A stretch of DNA of 36,795 nt from Subtercola boreus. GTDB lineage: Bacteria; Actinomycetota; Actinomycetes; Actinomycetales; Microbacteriaceae. The notes beneath the pieces were generated by a model, which was given only the letters and a program-made list of their open reading frames with translations, was not told the origin of the DNA and made no database searches. Within the stretch, counting starts at the first letter, position 1; every line of letters begins with the position of its first letter. The stretch covers positions 1-36,795 of the forward strand of contig NZ_NBXD01000006.1 in assembly GCF_003399645.1 (NCBI RefSeq), read 5' to 3'. Positions 1-8,324 of this stretch are shown here, piece after piece. A program made the translations under genes and the position numbers.

Positions 1-1
1 C

Positions 2-64
2 CGCAACCACACCGCAGCATCCGACGAACTACGCCGCATCACCACCGGCACAAACCTGCGCTAA
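2..64 (+). CDS. C-terminal tail of an unrecognised ORF (partial)
   Basis: An open frame enters from the left edge and ends at TAA 62-64, giving about 20 residues that finish in TTGTNLR. The piece is too short to name. Because IS21-like end repeats follow at once, it may be the end of an IS-encoded protein such as an IstB-type ATPase, but no motif proves this. Bases 128-253 beyond the repeats hold no convincing gene. Confidence 0.3.
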   Translation, partial: RNHTAASDELRRITTGTNLR

Positions 65-79
65 CCTAACCCCGCGACC

Positions 80-127
80 TGGGGAGTTTCAACGAGCAGG
101 ACTGGGGAAATTCGCTGAGCGCCGTCA
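80..127. repeat. Two direct repeats resembling the end of an IS21-type element
   Basis: Two 18-base copies start at 80 (TGGGGAGTTTCAACGAGC) and 103 (TGGGGAAATTCGCTGAGC), 23 bases apart and matching at 13 of 18 positions. The segment then ends in GTCA at 124-127. IS21-family elements carry several short direct repeats at each end for IstA binding and finish in CA. The match is structural and from memory of related ends; the other end lies outside the window. Confidence 0.35.
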
Positions 128-253
128 GTGCCTCGACGACCGACGCCATCCGTCTCGTCAGATGATCAAGGAAGCGCTACCGTTTCGGCATTGGAGTGCT
201 GTGTTGGTCAGTCGGCGCGGCTTGAGCTTTCCCGGGCACGGAATGTTGCACGT

Positions 254-1339
254 CTACAGACGCTGCGGAGTTGTTGCGTCTGTGCTGGCGATACGCCCGT
301 AGGCCAGACGGGCCAATTCTGGCGATTGGGATTTTGCGTAGAGGCGTGCGGATGATCGACGCATGAGTTTGAGGGCAAGTTCTCGCATTGGTTCGAGAAG
401 GTCGACAGCTTCGAAGTCTGCGCTGAGGGTTCCGATGGGCATCACTATCTGGTCTGTGCGGGTACCGATGGCGCGGGCTCCTGATCGTGAAACGTCTAGC
501 CACGACAGGCACTCCCCCGTGGGCCATTCAAACGCGTAACCGTCGTCCGGTTCACCGTCCGCCTATCCCATGGTTCCGACCGGGAGGCTCAGCACCGCTG
601 CATGCTCGACAACGGCGACTCGGTCCTCGAGCACCATCTCAAGGGGGTACCGCGGGAAGTACAACAGCTCGAGATAGCCAACATTCAAGGTTGCGTACCG
701 ACCTCCCGATGTGGAAGGGAAATCGGACAGTGTCCAGTAGTCACCTTCCAGCTGCAGAGCGTTCGGGATGACGTTCGCAATAGCGACGGCGAGGTCATCA
801 AGAACCGCATCAGCCACCGTTCGACCATCAAAGATGGTCGCTTTACTCTTTCGGCTCGCGGCCAGCCTGGTCGGGGTTTCGGACGATGATCGATCGGCCG
901 CTTGAATGAATGACACGTGGTCAAAAGAGCCATGGCCTGTTGCCCAATGTTGTTGCTCTCGCACCGGGATTTCTGCGTCGAGCGCGCTTGGTAGGTCGTT
1001 GTCGATGTTGTAGACCCGGTTACGAATGTGATGGCCGGTGCGGCGTTCCCGGTCGATGATGGCTCGTTCCGCATCGGAGAGTTGGTTGGCGCGAACGTCT
1101 ACAACCTGAACCGCGACAATGTCTTCCCAAGGTGAGTGGTGGGTGCCTCCGTGACGGTGCTGGGCAAAACGCCTCACAACGTTGATTGCCTGGCCGACGT
1201 ACCGGTCACCGTTCTTGAATTCGAGAATGTAGATGACCGGACCGCGATCACGCAAAAGAGGCGCGACACTTTCGATGTCATCGACTTGATAGCGGTCAAA
1301 AATCAGACTCGCATAGTCGTCGGTTGAATCCCTTAACAT
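254..1339 (-). pseudogene. GIY-YIG nuclease-like gene interrupted by an in-frame amber codon
   Basis: From ATG 1339-1337, with a G-rich stretch just upstream, 258 codons lead to TAG at 565-563. The same frame then continues for 102 sense codons to TAG at 256-254. Residues about 25-45 carry the GIY-YIG signature in diverged form (VIYILEFKNGDRYVGQA), followed by RRFAQHRHGG and an ERAIID segment, as in GIY-YIG endonuclease domains that cut DNA with one metal ion. The part beyond the stop (start ADGEPDDGYAFEW, then MPIGTLSADFEAVDLLEP) reads as ordinary protein, so the gene was probably one protein of about 361 residues. The nuclease domain lies before the stop and could still be made. The gene follows the EcsC/TerB gene on the same strand after 164 bases. 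The family assignment is fairly sure; the substrate is unknown. Confidence 0.7.
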
Positions 1340-1503
1340 CACACCCCCAAATGCTGTGCCGACCAGAGGCTTGAATGCTGTCCCAGCCCGGTACACGCTG
1401 TTGCACCCCACCGACACGGTTGTTGTTCAGTCTTGGAGCGGCTGCGTAGCGAAAGCAGTACCAGCATTCTCATTTTTTCTCAGCAGTTCGCGGAGGGAAT
1501 CTA

Positions 1504-2601
1504 CTACGCTGTCGATTCCGCGAACCGGTTGCGGAGTTCGGTGATAACTGCGCTCTCGAACTTGTTGACGTCACCGTCGATCTCAGCGGTTTTTTGGGCG
1601 ACGTCGATGAGGTCGGCGAGGTCACCGTTCTCGTCTCCGAGCCGTTGCCAGATCTCGTCCATGTCGATGTCAATGACCCGTTCGAGGTCGTCTTCGGTGA
1701 CGCCATGTTTCTCGTTAGCGAGTTTGGTGAGCTGCTTCATAAGCAGTGCCTCGTCGTCCGTCACCTTGCCATCGGCCATGATCAGCATCCACGCGACCCA
1801 AAGCAGCGATTGAGGATGCTCAGTGCGAGTCGAGAGCCGGTCTGCGACCTCGGTGACTCGTGCGTCGTTCCGGAAGACGGCTCTGGCGTGTCTCCCCGCA
1901 AGCAAGGTTGTGTAGAAATTGATCCCCACAGACAGTGGCACCCCGACAAGGGGAATGCCGACTTTAATGACATTTCGCTGCAAAAGATACTTACCAATTA
2001 CGGGGAGGGCTTTGCCCGCCTCGATCGTCGCCCCCTTATAGAAGGCTCTAACCATGGGTTTGACGATTGCCGGGACAGCTTTCAGGAGTCCCTCGCTCGC
2101 AGCTTGGGTGGTTTTGATCGTGAAAGCGACGCGAAGGAGTTTGAAGAGGTCATCCGGGTCATCAAGATTCAGGGGAACCCTATAAAGCACTGCGATGTCG
2201 TAGGCGAGGAGCATTTGCAGCCGTGCGGTGTAAGCGACGTCCACGAGCAAGGTGACAGCCGCAGCGGGAATCATGACCGGCGCCGCCACCAACGAAGTCA
2301 TAGCCGCGGCGCTATAAGCGCTGGCAGAGAGGCCACCCTCGATCGCTGCGTAACGCGCAGCGATCTTGATCCGCTGATCAACAATCGCATCAGCCGGCAC
2401 CCCCGGATACTTTGCTTTGAACCAGGCTGCGTCTACCTTGGCCGTGTAAGCGTCCAGAGCGTGACCCAGGAGCTTCGTGAACCAGTTCCCCGAGGCGATA
2501 TCGCTCGGGTCGAGGGACTTAATAAAACCACGAAGTTCCTCCCGATCCCGATCTACTTCTTCGCGTTCGTCATCGGTTGATTCGATCGCGTTTGCATTCA
2601 T
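1504..2601 (-). CDS. EcsC-family protein with C-terminal TerB-like domain
   Basis: This is a 365-residue protein. Residues about 50-240 look like the EcsC family: a helical, alanine- and glycine-rich body with hydrophobic segments such as AAAMTSLVAAPVMIPAAAVT and a conserved TARLQMLLAYDIA stretch. Residues about 265-362 form an acidic helical domain of the tellurite-resistance TerB type (WVAWMLIMADGKVTDDE, then EIDGDVNKFESAV). EcsC relatives are membrane-associated proteins of unclear biochemical role, and TerB-type domains bind metal or mediate stress and defence assemblies. It starts at ATG 2601; the leader GGGGGCCTGGC offers only a weak ribosome site. The GIY-YIG gene lies downstream on the same strand, which could indicate a two-gene accessory unit. 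No signal peptide is evident. Confidence 0.7.
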   Translation of the reverse strand: MNANAIESTDDEREEVDRDREELRGFIKSLDPSDIASGNWFTKLLGHALDAYTAKVDAAWFKAKYPGVPADAIVDQRIKIAARYAAIEGGLSASAYSAAAMTSLVAAPVMIPAAAVTLLVDVAYTARLQMLLAYDIAVLYRVPLNLDDPDDLFKLLRVAFTIKTTQAASEGLLKAVPAIVKPMVRAFYKGATIEAGKALPVIGKYLLQRNVIKVGIPLVGVPLSVGINFYTTLLAGRHARAVFRNDARVTEVADRLSTRTEHPQSLLWVAWMLIMADGKVTDDEALLMKQLTKLANEKHGVTEDDLERVIDIDMDEIWQRLGDENGDLADLIDVAQKTAEIDGDVNKFESAVITELRNRFAESTA

Positions 2602-2711
2602 GCCAGGCCCCCAGTGTTCGCCTTCAGATTAACCTCTCGATCCTCGCACGAGCGGTCCTCAAAAACTTCAAGAGAAGTCCCTGGTTTTTGGCGATCCCTA
2701 TGCCGGCAGAT

Positions 2712-3006
2712 CTACCGCGGCACCCGAAGACTTGCGCCTCTCCCCCGGAGTTCGTTCAGTAAGGCGCGCATGTCTTGTATTGACCTCCCTAACCGGTCAA
2801 GAGTGGTCCCAACAAAACTGTCACCGTCGTAAAGAGCATCCAACGCCCGGTCAAACTCCGGCCGGCTTGCCCGCGCCCCGCTCTCCCCGCGATCGATGTG
2901 CAGGTCATCCCGGCGGACCCCAGCCGCAATGAAGATCTTTTCCCTTCCGGCCCGTGTGCTGGTTCTTCGTCACTACCCGCGCATACCCAATTAGCCGACT
3001 CGGCAC
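2712..3006 (-). pseudogene. Remnant of a serine recombinase (resolvase/invertase) N-terminal domain
   Basis: From GTG 3006 the minus strand reads VPSRLIGYARVVTKNQHTGR, the typical start of a resolvase catalytic domain, although the usual active-site Ser (YARVST) is Val here. That frame closes at a TGA after WGPPG. In another frame the protein continues as KIFIAAGVRRDDLHIDRGES, then RPEFDRALDALYDGDSF, TTLDRLGRSIQDMRALLNEL and LRVPR, ending at TAG 2714-2712. The DRLGRS motif and the order of blocks match Tn3-type resolvases and Pin invertases. The frameshift, the lost Ser and the missing C-terminal helix-turn-helix show that the gene is dead. Bases 2602-2711 hold nothing else I recognise. Confidence 0.75.
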
Positions 3007-3160
3007 ACACTCCCCACCCGTCTCACAACCATGCATGACTGCAGAAATTCTGTATCGAAGTCACGAGACATAGATGTGACAATCTGGTCGTTTCATCGGA
3101 GTCCTGTAACCTCGCGGAACCAGACCTATATAAGAAGAACGACTATGCGGCCGAAGAGAC

Positions 3161-3186
3161 GTCTCGCATCTCTAGGGATACGAGAC
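3161..3186 (-). terminator. Possible stem-loop downstream of the lactonase gene
   Basis: GTCTCG at 3161-3166 pairs with CGAGAC at 3181-3186 around a 14-base loop, about 70 bases past the lactonase stop. An overlapping palindrome GAGACGTCTC lies at 3156-3165. There is no clear U-run, so termination is only a possibility. The rest of 3007-3254 shows no coding pattern. Confidence 0.25.
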
Positions 3187-3254
3187 TGAGGGATTCATGT
3201 GACGAAGTGTATCCCGGCGACTCGGCAGGGCTCGTTGGAGGGTTGATTTGGCGG

Positions 3255-4115
3255 TCAGGCTCCGAATGCGGCTACAGGCACACCTCGGGTGCCTGTAGCG
3301 ATTCGGAACACGCTCCCCGCCAGCGGTTCTGCGCGTAGAGTCGCGGCGTCGAGACCTGCCCGTGCCGACGTCACATAGAGTGTGCCGTCGGGGGCGAAGG
3401 CACAGCTGGAAGGTTGACTGACCGGCATATCTATTGTGAGCATTAAGCGGCCAGCATGGTCGAATCGGTGGATGGCCGACCCGCCCCACGCTGCGACCCA
3501 GAGGCATCCGTCCATATCGACAGCGAGGCCGTCAGGTACGCCGGAGTCAATGGTAGCGAGGGGCCGGAACTCGCCGATCTCCCCGTGCTCTAGGTCAAAA
3601 TTTGCGTTCATGACCGTGCCTGCTTTGCTGTCAGCTAGATACATCGTGTTGGCTTCAGCGTTCCAACCTAATCCGTTCGGGAGGGTGAGGTTTTCGTACA
3701 TGAGTGTGCTGGGTGACACGCCGTCCCAACGGTGTAATGCGCCCCGACCTGGCACGAAGTCGAGTGTGGTGCTGCCGGCCCACATTCGTCCGAGCGGATC
3801 GCATTTCGCATCATTCATGCGGGTGTTGGAGGCAGGAAGCACGGGATCGACGACGTCGAGTACGCCGTCGACGACGAGTCCGAATCCTTCGGCAACAGCA
3901 ACCGCAAAACCTGGCTGGTTAGCCCGTGGTGCGGCGGCGCCAAGAACCGTCCCCAGACTCCACCGGCGTTCGACCCCGCGGGCTAGATCGCTTTGAAAGT
4001 GGTATCCGTTGGCTAGATCCACCCAGCACATTTGGCCGGTTCGTGAGTCAAAGACGGGGCCTTCACCGATTTCAGCCTCCACGCGGATGGCTACTTGCAG
4101 TTCGCCGATTCTCAT
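3255..4115 (-). CDS. SMP-30/gluconolactonase-family lactonase
   Basis: This 286-residue six-bladed beta-propeller enzyme of the SMP-30/LRE family hydrolyses sugar lactones to aldonic acids using one divalent metal. The expected ligands are visible: E18 in IGEGP, N147 in LPNGLGWN and D195 in PDGLAVD, with R99 and N101 (TRMNDAK) for substrate. The length is normal and there is no signal peptide, so it should be cytoplasmic. It is the last gene of the minus arm, six bases after the KDG-type kinase. Together with the SDR dehydrogenase in the same operon it fits dehydrogenation of an aldose or uronate to a lactone followed by ring opening. The actual sugar cannot be read from sequence. Confidence 0.85.
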   Translation of the reverse strand: MRIGELQVAIRVEAEIGEGPVFDSRTGQMCWVDLANGYHFQSDLARGVERRWSLGTVLGAAAPRANQPGFAVAVAEGFGLVVDGVLDVVDPVLPASNTRMNDAKCDPLGRMWAGSTTLDFVPGRGALHRWDGVSPSTLMYENLTLPNGLGWNAEANTMYLADSKAGTVMNANFDLEHGEIGEFRPLATIDSGVPDGLAVDMDGCLWVAAWGGSAIHRFDHAGRLMLTIDMPVSQPSSCAFAPDGTLYVTSARAGLDAATLRAEPLAGSVFRIATGTRGVPVAAFGA

Positions 4116-4121
4116 GTCTTC

Positions 4122-5069
4122 TTATCGGTTGACCGGGTCGGCGTGGACGCGCTCAAGCTCAGCCCAGGAGGGGGCTCCCTCCCAATCGCCGGGGTTGGAA
4201 CACGCGGCAGCGCCGGCAATGGTTGCCACACGGAGTCGTTGTTGGACGGCTTCACCTCGTAAAACCTCGGCCAAATATCCTGCGACAAAGGCGTCGCCCG
4301 CCCCGACGGTATCAACGACCTCCACCGGTTGGGCGGCGCACCGGCGCACGACGCCGTTCTCAAGCGCGATCGCGCCGAGAGCGCCAAGTTTGATCACAAC
4401 CTGGGATGGCCCTCTCAACTGAAGCGCTGCGGCGAGTTCTTCGGGGGTGCCTGTACCGCCGACTAAAAGCCGCGCCTCGTCATCACCGGCGAAGAGAATG
4501 TCCGCACCGGCCGTCAGTGCCAAATGCGAGGTGACCGCCTCAGCGGAATCGCTCCAAAGACGAGAACGATGGTTGACGTCAACGGACACGAGCACGTCGG
4601 CCCGGCGCGCACGCGCCATCAGTTCGGTGACGGCTGCGGCTGCGGATCGGGAGAGCGCCGGGGTGATACCGGTGACGTGGAGCACGCCATAGTCTCTGAT
4701 ATTTACAGCATCGAGGTCGGCCATCTCGAGGCGACTACCCGCGCTCCCGACACGTAGATTCACTACGTCCGTGCGACCGGGCGCGGGCGTCGATTTCAGG
4801 AGCACTCCGGTCGCTCCGGCAGGGTCGATCGGAGCGATCACGTCGACGCCCTCCGCGCGGAGCTCGCGGACCACGCGACGGCCGACCGCATCGTTTCCGA
4901 CCCGTCCGATCCAGGTGACGGCTGTGCCCAATCGAGCGAGGCCGATCGCGACGTTTACTTCGGCTCCTCCGGTACTCAAAACCATGTCGGACACCGTATC
5001 GAGGGTGCCGATGCCGCGAGCACGTACGATCCCAAGTCCCTCGCCGATGGTCAGGACGCGGGCGATAAT
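4122..5069 (-). CDS. kdgK: PfkB-family sugar kinase, probably 2-keto-3-deoxygluconate kinase
   Basis: PfkB/ribokinase fold: the glycine-rich STGGAEVNVAIGLARLG near the N-terminus, VDVNHRSRLW in the middle, and the ATP-site/catalytic signature DTVGAGDAFVAGY near the end. It probably phosphorylates KDG to KDPG, the substrate of the aldolase encoded just upstream. The start is odd. The first GTG in frame is at 4994, but the 25 preceding codons (IIARVLTIGEGLGIVRARG and so on) are plainly the conserved first strand of the fold. No ATG, GTG or TTG exists in frame between them and a TGA further upstream. ATT 5069-5067 or the neighbouring ATC would be the start if the full domain is made, overlapping the aldolase end by 19 bases. 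KDG specificity is inferred from context. Confidence 0.75.
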   Translation of the reverse strand: MIARVLTIGEGLGIVRARGIGTLDTVSDMVLSTGGAEVNVAIGLARLGTAVTWIGRVGNDAVGRRVVRELRAEGVDVIAPIDPAGATGVLLKSTPAPGRTDVVNLRVGSAGSRLEMADLDAVNIRDYGVLHVTGITPALSRSAAAAVTELMARARRADVLVSVDVNHRSRLWSDSAEAVTSHLALTAGADILFAGDDEARLLVGGTGTPEELAAALQLRGPSQVVIKLGALGAIALENGVVRRCAAQPVEVVDTVGAGDAFVAGYLAEVLRGEAVQQRLRVATIAGAAACSNPGDWEGAPSWAELERVHADPVNR

Positions 5070-5695
5070 TGGGTCACCAGCTTCGTGGCCTCACGGCTGA
5101 GTTCGGCGATCGTCTCGAAATCGCCGTCTGCGATCATCCGTCGGCTAGCCATCCAACTACCACTCACGGCGAACACGGCATCCGAAGATGCGTAGCTTGC
5201 GACGTTCTCTCGCGAGACACCACCGCTCGGCAAGAACTGCACCGAGGGAAATGGACCGGCGAGCTGTTCGATTGCGGCACGGCCGCCCGATGCCTCTGCG
5301 GGGAAGAACTTAAGATATTCGAGCCCGGACCGGAGGGCTCGCTGTACTTCCGTGGCCGTCGCCACTCCTGGCACCAGCGGAACGCCGTGGTGCGCACACC
5401 GTTCGATCACCTCGTCATCAAGGCCAGGAGACACAACGAACTGCGCGCCAGCATCCACTGCGCGATCCACATCTTCTGCGCTCAGCACGGTTCCAGCGCC
5501 GATCCTGAACCCGGGAATACGAGCAGCGGATTCGATAGCCAGGAGCGCCCCCGGAGTCCGCAAGGCGATTTCGGCGCAACCGATTCCACCCGCCAGTAAA
5601 GCGGAGACTAGCTCTGCCGTGCGCGCTGCGTTGTCGATCACGACCACGGGCACAAGAAGGTCAGTGAAGGGCCGGGGAAGCGGGCGCCTAGTCAT
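5051..5695 (-). CDS. eda: 2-keto-3-deoxy-6-phosphogluconate (KDPG) aldolase
   Basis: This 214-residue class I aldolase splits KDPG into pyruvate and glyceraldehyde 3-phosphate, the last step of the Entner-Doudoroff route. The Schiff-base lysine is K129 in YLKFFPAE and the general acid/base is E42 in CAEIALRT. SGGV near residue 175 is the phosphate-binding turn. Start: ATG 5695-5693, chosen because MTRRPLPRPF begins the conserved region; it overlaps the stop of the dehydrogenase gene by eight bases. A longer in-frame extension upstream is only the antisense of that gene. The overlaps on both sides indicate one translationally coupled operon. Confidence 0.9.
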   Translation of the reverse strand: MTRRPLPRPFTDLLVPVVVIDNAARTAELVSALLAGGIGCAEIALRTPGALLAIESAARIPGFRIGAGTVLSAEDVDRAVDAGAQFVVSPGLDDEVIERCAHHGVPLVPGVATATEVQRALRSGLEYLKFFPAEASGGRAAIEQLAGPFPSVQFLPSGGVSRENVASYASSDAVFAVSGSWMASRRMIADGDFETIAELSREATKLVTQLSPAS

Positions 5696-6515
5696 GACCG
5701 GACCAGCCAAGAAGTTCGCGTGCGTTCCCGCAATCGAAGAAGCCCTCATCGCCAGTGAGCGAGTTACGCACTGGAACATGAGGAAAATGCTCAAAGGCGA
5801 GTTCCCGAGTCGGCAGGCGGAGCACGTTGCGGTCGGCGACGATGAAAAATCTTTCATGGCCGACGAAATCGACGGTGAGTGCCGCCAGAACTGCATCGAC
5901 CCACATCTGATGAGTGGTGTAGCCCCAAAGGCCACGGCGGGCATCATCGGCGTACTCGCCGAAACACCAGCCCGCGGCTTCCTGATGACTGGCCATGAAC
6001 ATGTGAAGACGCAGACTGGCGACGCTCAGCTCAGGATGCAGCCGCACGATGGAATCCGCCTGAATTTCTCCAACCCACTTCGAGAGACTGTAAGGGTCCT
6101 CATTCCTGGTCGCGTGACCTTCGTCAATAGGGAAGAAGTCGAAGGCGGGATCTCGGCTCCAGGTGAGTCCGATCGCATTCACGCTCGACGCCATCAGGAG
6201 GCGACTGATCCCGAGTTCGGCGGCGACGGTAAGCGCGTTGTAGCTCGCGACAACATTCGTGTTGTGCACGAGTTGAGGTGGTGTTCCGGCCGGCTTTGAT
6301 ATTCCAGCAAGATGCACGATGGAGTCCGCGCCGTCACAAGCTGCGAGCAGCTCGCCATAGTCAGTCGCGTCCGCCCTGACGAAAGAAATGCCAGGAGAAA
6401 GATCCTGTTTCGGCGGCGAGGTATCAAGAACGAGTACTTCGTGCCCTGCCCGTGCGAGGGCACGGACGGTCACTTCTCCGACAGTGCCTGTTCCTCCGGT
6501 GACAGCTATCCTCAT
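5688..6515 (-). CDS. NAD-dependent epimerase/dehydratase-family (extended SDR) oxidoreductase
   Basis: This 275-residue Rossmann enzyme has the cofactor motif TGGTGTVG at residues about 6-13 and an Asp (VLDTS) typical of NAD preference. The catalytic triad is ASSVN and YSLSK. Its size and the IVHLAGIS segment recall the uronate dehydrogenase group, which oxidises a sugar at C1 to a lactone. It sits between the importer and the aldolase, with a good ribosome site (GGAGG, eight bases before ATG 6515). In this operon it could make a lactone for the SMP-30 enzyme. Substrate candidates are mannose, glucuronate or galacturonate; none can be chosen from sequence alone. An epimerase role is the alternative. 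Confidence 0.75.
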   Translation of the reverse strand: MRIAVTGGTGTVGEVTVRALARAGHEVLVLDTSPPKQDLSPGISFVRADATDYGELLAACDGADSIVHLAGISKPAGTPPQLVHNTNVVASYNALTVAAELGISRLLMASSVNAIGLTWSRDPAFDFFPIDEGHATRNEDPYSLSKWVGEIQADSIVRLHPELSVASLRLHMFMASHQEAAGWCFGEYADDARRGLWGYTTHQMWVDAVLAALTVDFVGHERFFIVADRNVLRLPTRELAFEHFPHVPVRNSLTGDEGFFDCGNARELLGWSGHD

Positions 6516-6534
6516 GGGCTTGGCCTCCGTCTCG

Positions 6535-7362
6535 TCAGTCCTTGATGGCGCCGGCGGTGAGACCGACGGAAATGTAGCGTTGCGCTCCTACGAGGAGGAT
6601 CATCGCGGGCACCAGCGCGATCGTTGATGTCGCCATGATCCCGCCCCAGTTGGTCTGGAAGTTGCCGACGAATTGGAAGATGCTCAGCGATAGTGGCGTG
6701 ATGGTGCCGTTCGTATTCAGGGTGAGCGCCCAAAGAAAGTCGCCCCATGCGAAGAGGAAGCTGAACAGGGCCGCGGCCACTATGGCCGAGCGTGTAGTTG
6801 GCACAATTACCGAGAAGAGAGTGCGCCACTCACCGGCGCCGTCGAGGTGGGCAGCCTCGCGAAGCGATCCTGGGATGCCGCTCATGAACGCTGTCAGCAG
6901 CAGGATAGTGAACGGCACTCCCGCAGCGCTGTTCGCGATCACCAAGCCGACGATCGAATTCAGCAGTCCTAGGCGAGAGAAGGTCAGAAAGAGGGGTGTT
7001 GCCACCATCACACCCGGTACTACTTGGGTGATGAGGATGAGGAACATTGCAATTGCGACCCACCTCCAACGGAATACGGCGAGGGCGTAGGCCGCGGGAA
7101 TACCTATGGCCAGCGACAGCGCGGCTGTGAAGATCGCGATGACTAGCGTAGTGAGTAGCGGTCCGATCTGGGAACTTATCGATGAGTAATTCTCGAGGGT
7201 GAAGGTCTGTGGGATCAGCGACGCCACCGGCGCATAGAAGTCCGCCGTCGGCTGGAAGGACGAGAGAACGACCCACACCAAAGGGAAGAGCAGAACCAAC
7301 AGGATCGCGATCCCGATCAGCGTCAGGCCATAGCCGCGAGAGCGGCGCCAGAACTTATGCAT
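6535..7362 (-). CDS. Sugar ABC transporter permease (MalG type)
   Basis: A 275-residue inner-membrane subunit with about six hydrophobic segments, starting with LTLIGIAILLVLLFPLVWVV. The EAA loop that docks to the ATPase is EAAHLDGAGEWRTLFSVIVP. The start MHKFWRR at 7362-7360 overlaps the end of the upstream permease gene by eight bases and is preferred over a longer frame that only reads into that gene. No ATPase gene is present in either importer cluster, so a shared MsmX/MsiK-type ATPase elsewhere in the genome is expected, as is usual in actinobacteria. Confidence 0.9.
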   Translation of the reverse strand: MHKFWRRSRGYGLTLIGIAILLVLLFPLVWVVLSSFQPTADFYAPVASLIPQTFTLENYSSISSQIGPLLTTLVIAIFTAALSLAIGIPAAYALAVFRWRWVAIAMFLILITQVVPGVMVATPLFLTFSRLGLLNSIVGLVIANSAAGVPFTILLLTAFMSGIPGSLREAAHLDGAGEWRTLFSVIVPTTRSAIVAAALFSFLFAWGDFLWALTLNTNGTITPLSLSIFQFVGNFQTNWGGIMATSTIALVPAMILLVGAQRYISVGLTAGAIKD

Positions 7363-8314
7363 TGCTCTGCTTCCTCTGTACGAGCGTGTACACAACGATG
7401 ATGATTGCCGACGCGAGGAACAAGAAGTCCGCGACCGCAGCTCCTTGTCCGAAAGCATTGCTATTGAACGAGAGCGTGTACGACCAGGTTGAAAGCAGCT
7501 GCGAGGAGTTGCCTGGCCCGCCTTGGGTGAGTGTCCAGATGAGATCGAACTGCTTGAGCGTGTAGACGAAGCCGAGCACGAGAAGGACAGCGATGACCGG
7601 CCCGAGCGCCGGCAAGGTAACGTGCCGGAAACGCTGCCAATAGCCTGCGCCGTCGAGCTGGGCGGCCTCGTAGCGGTCGACTGGGACGCTCTGCAATCCC
7701 GAATGCAGTAGCACGAGGTTGAAGGCGATGCCGATCCAGATGTTAATAATGATGACCGACACGAGCGCGGTGTCCGAGGATGTCAACCAGTGAACCGGGG
7801 GGATTCCAACCACGCCAAGTAGCTGGTTGGCGAATCCGCTCGGATCTTTGAAGATGAATCTCCAGGCCGTGGTGGCGACAATCGAGGGAACCAGCCAGGG
7901 CAGCACCAGAAGCGCCCTGATGGCCTTGCTCAGTGGGAAAACATTGTAGAAGAACAGGGCCAAGGCCATACCGATGACGAACTGGATGGCAATCGAAGCG
8001 ACTGTGAAGATCGCGGTGTTCCTGGCGGCACTAGCGAAGTTGGGGTCAGCCAGTACAGCGGTTATGTTATCCAGACCAACAAACTCCGACACCCCCGAAA
8101 TCATCGACACGAGGTCGAAAGACTGAAACGTGAGCCAAAGGTTGAATCCGATTGGGTATCCAAAGACCAACGCGAGAAACACCGCCACCGGCACGATGAA
8201 CAACAGCCGCATGAGAGCGGCACGCCGCTGGTACGACGATCGGCGCGGACGCATCCGACGAGTCCCGGCGGCCTTTGATGGGGTACCGAGAGATGGCGCG
8301 AGAGTGTGAGTCAT
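7355..8314 (-). CDS. Sugar ABC transporter permease (MalF type)
   Basis: A 319-residue permease with a basic cytoplasmic N-terminus (RRMRPRRSSYQRR), a first membrane helix near residues 35-57 and the EAA loop EAAQLDGAGYWQRFRHVTLP. It is the partner of the next permease, with which it overlaps. It starts at ATG 8314 and has no clear ribosome site. The leader instead contains a 7-base tandem repeat and a GC hairpin separating it from the binding-protein gene, a place where expression of binding protein and permease is often uncoupled. Confidence 0.9.
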   Translation of the reverse strand: MTHTLAPSLGTPSKAAGTRRMRPRRSSYQRRAALMRLLFIVPVAVFLALVFGYPIGFNLWLTFQSFDLVSMISGVSEFVGLDNITAVLADPNFASAARNTAIFTVASIAIQFVIGMALALFFYNVFPLSKAIRALLVLPWLVPSIVATTAWRFIFKDPSGFANQLLGVVGIPPVHWLTSSDTALVSVIIINIWIGIAFNLVLLHSGLQSVPVDRYEAAQLDGAGYWQRFRHVTLPALGPVIAVLLVLGFVYTLKQFDLIWTLTQGGPGNSSQLLSTWSYTLSFNSNAFGQGAAVADFLFLASAIIIVVYTLVQRKQSNA

Positions 8315-8324
8315 AAAAGTTTCT

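Noticed and set aside
1594-2580. Long plus-strand frame of 328 residues
   Set aside because: It lies fully opposite the EcsC/TerB gene, has no recognisable motif, and its length follows from the codon use of that gene.
4112-4387. Minus-strand 91-residue frame inside the kinase gene
   Set aside because: It is an out-of-frame shadow of the PfkB kinase, Arg/Ser-rich and without motifs.
5352-6299. Plus-strand frame of 315 residues
   Set aside because: It is opposite the aldolase and SDR genes, both of which carry clear catalytic motifs; no domain was seen in it.
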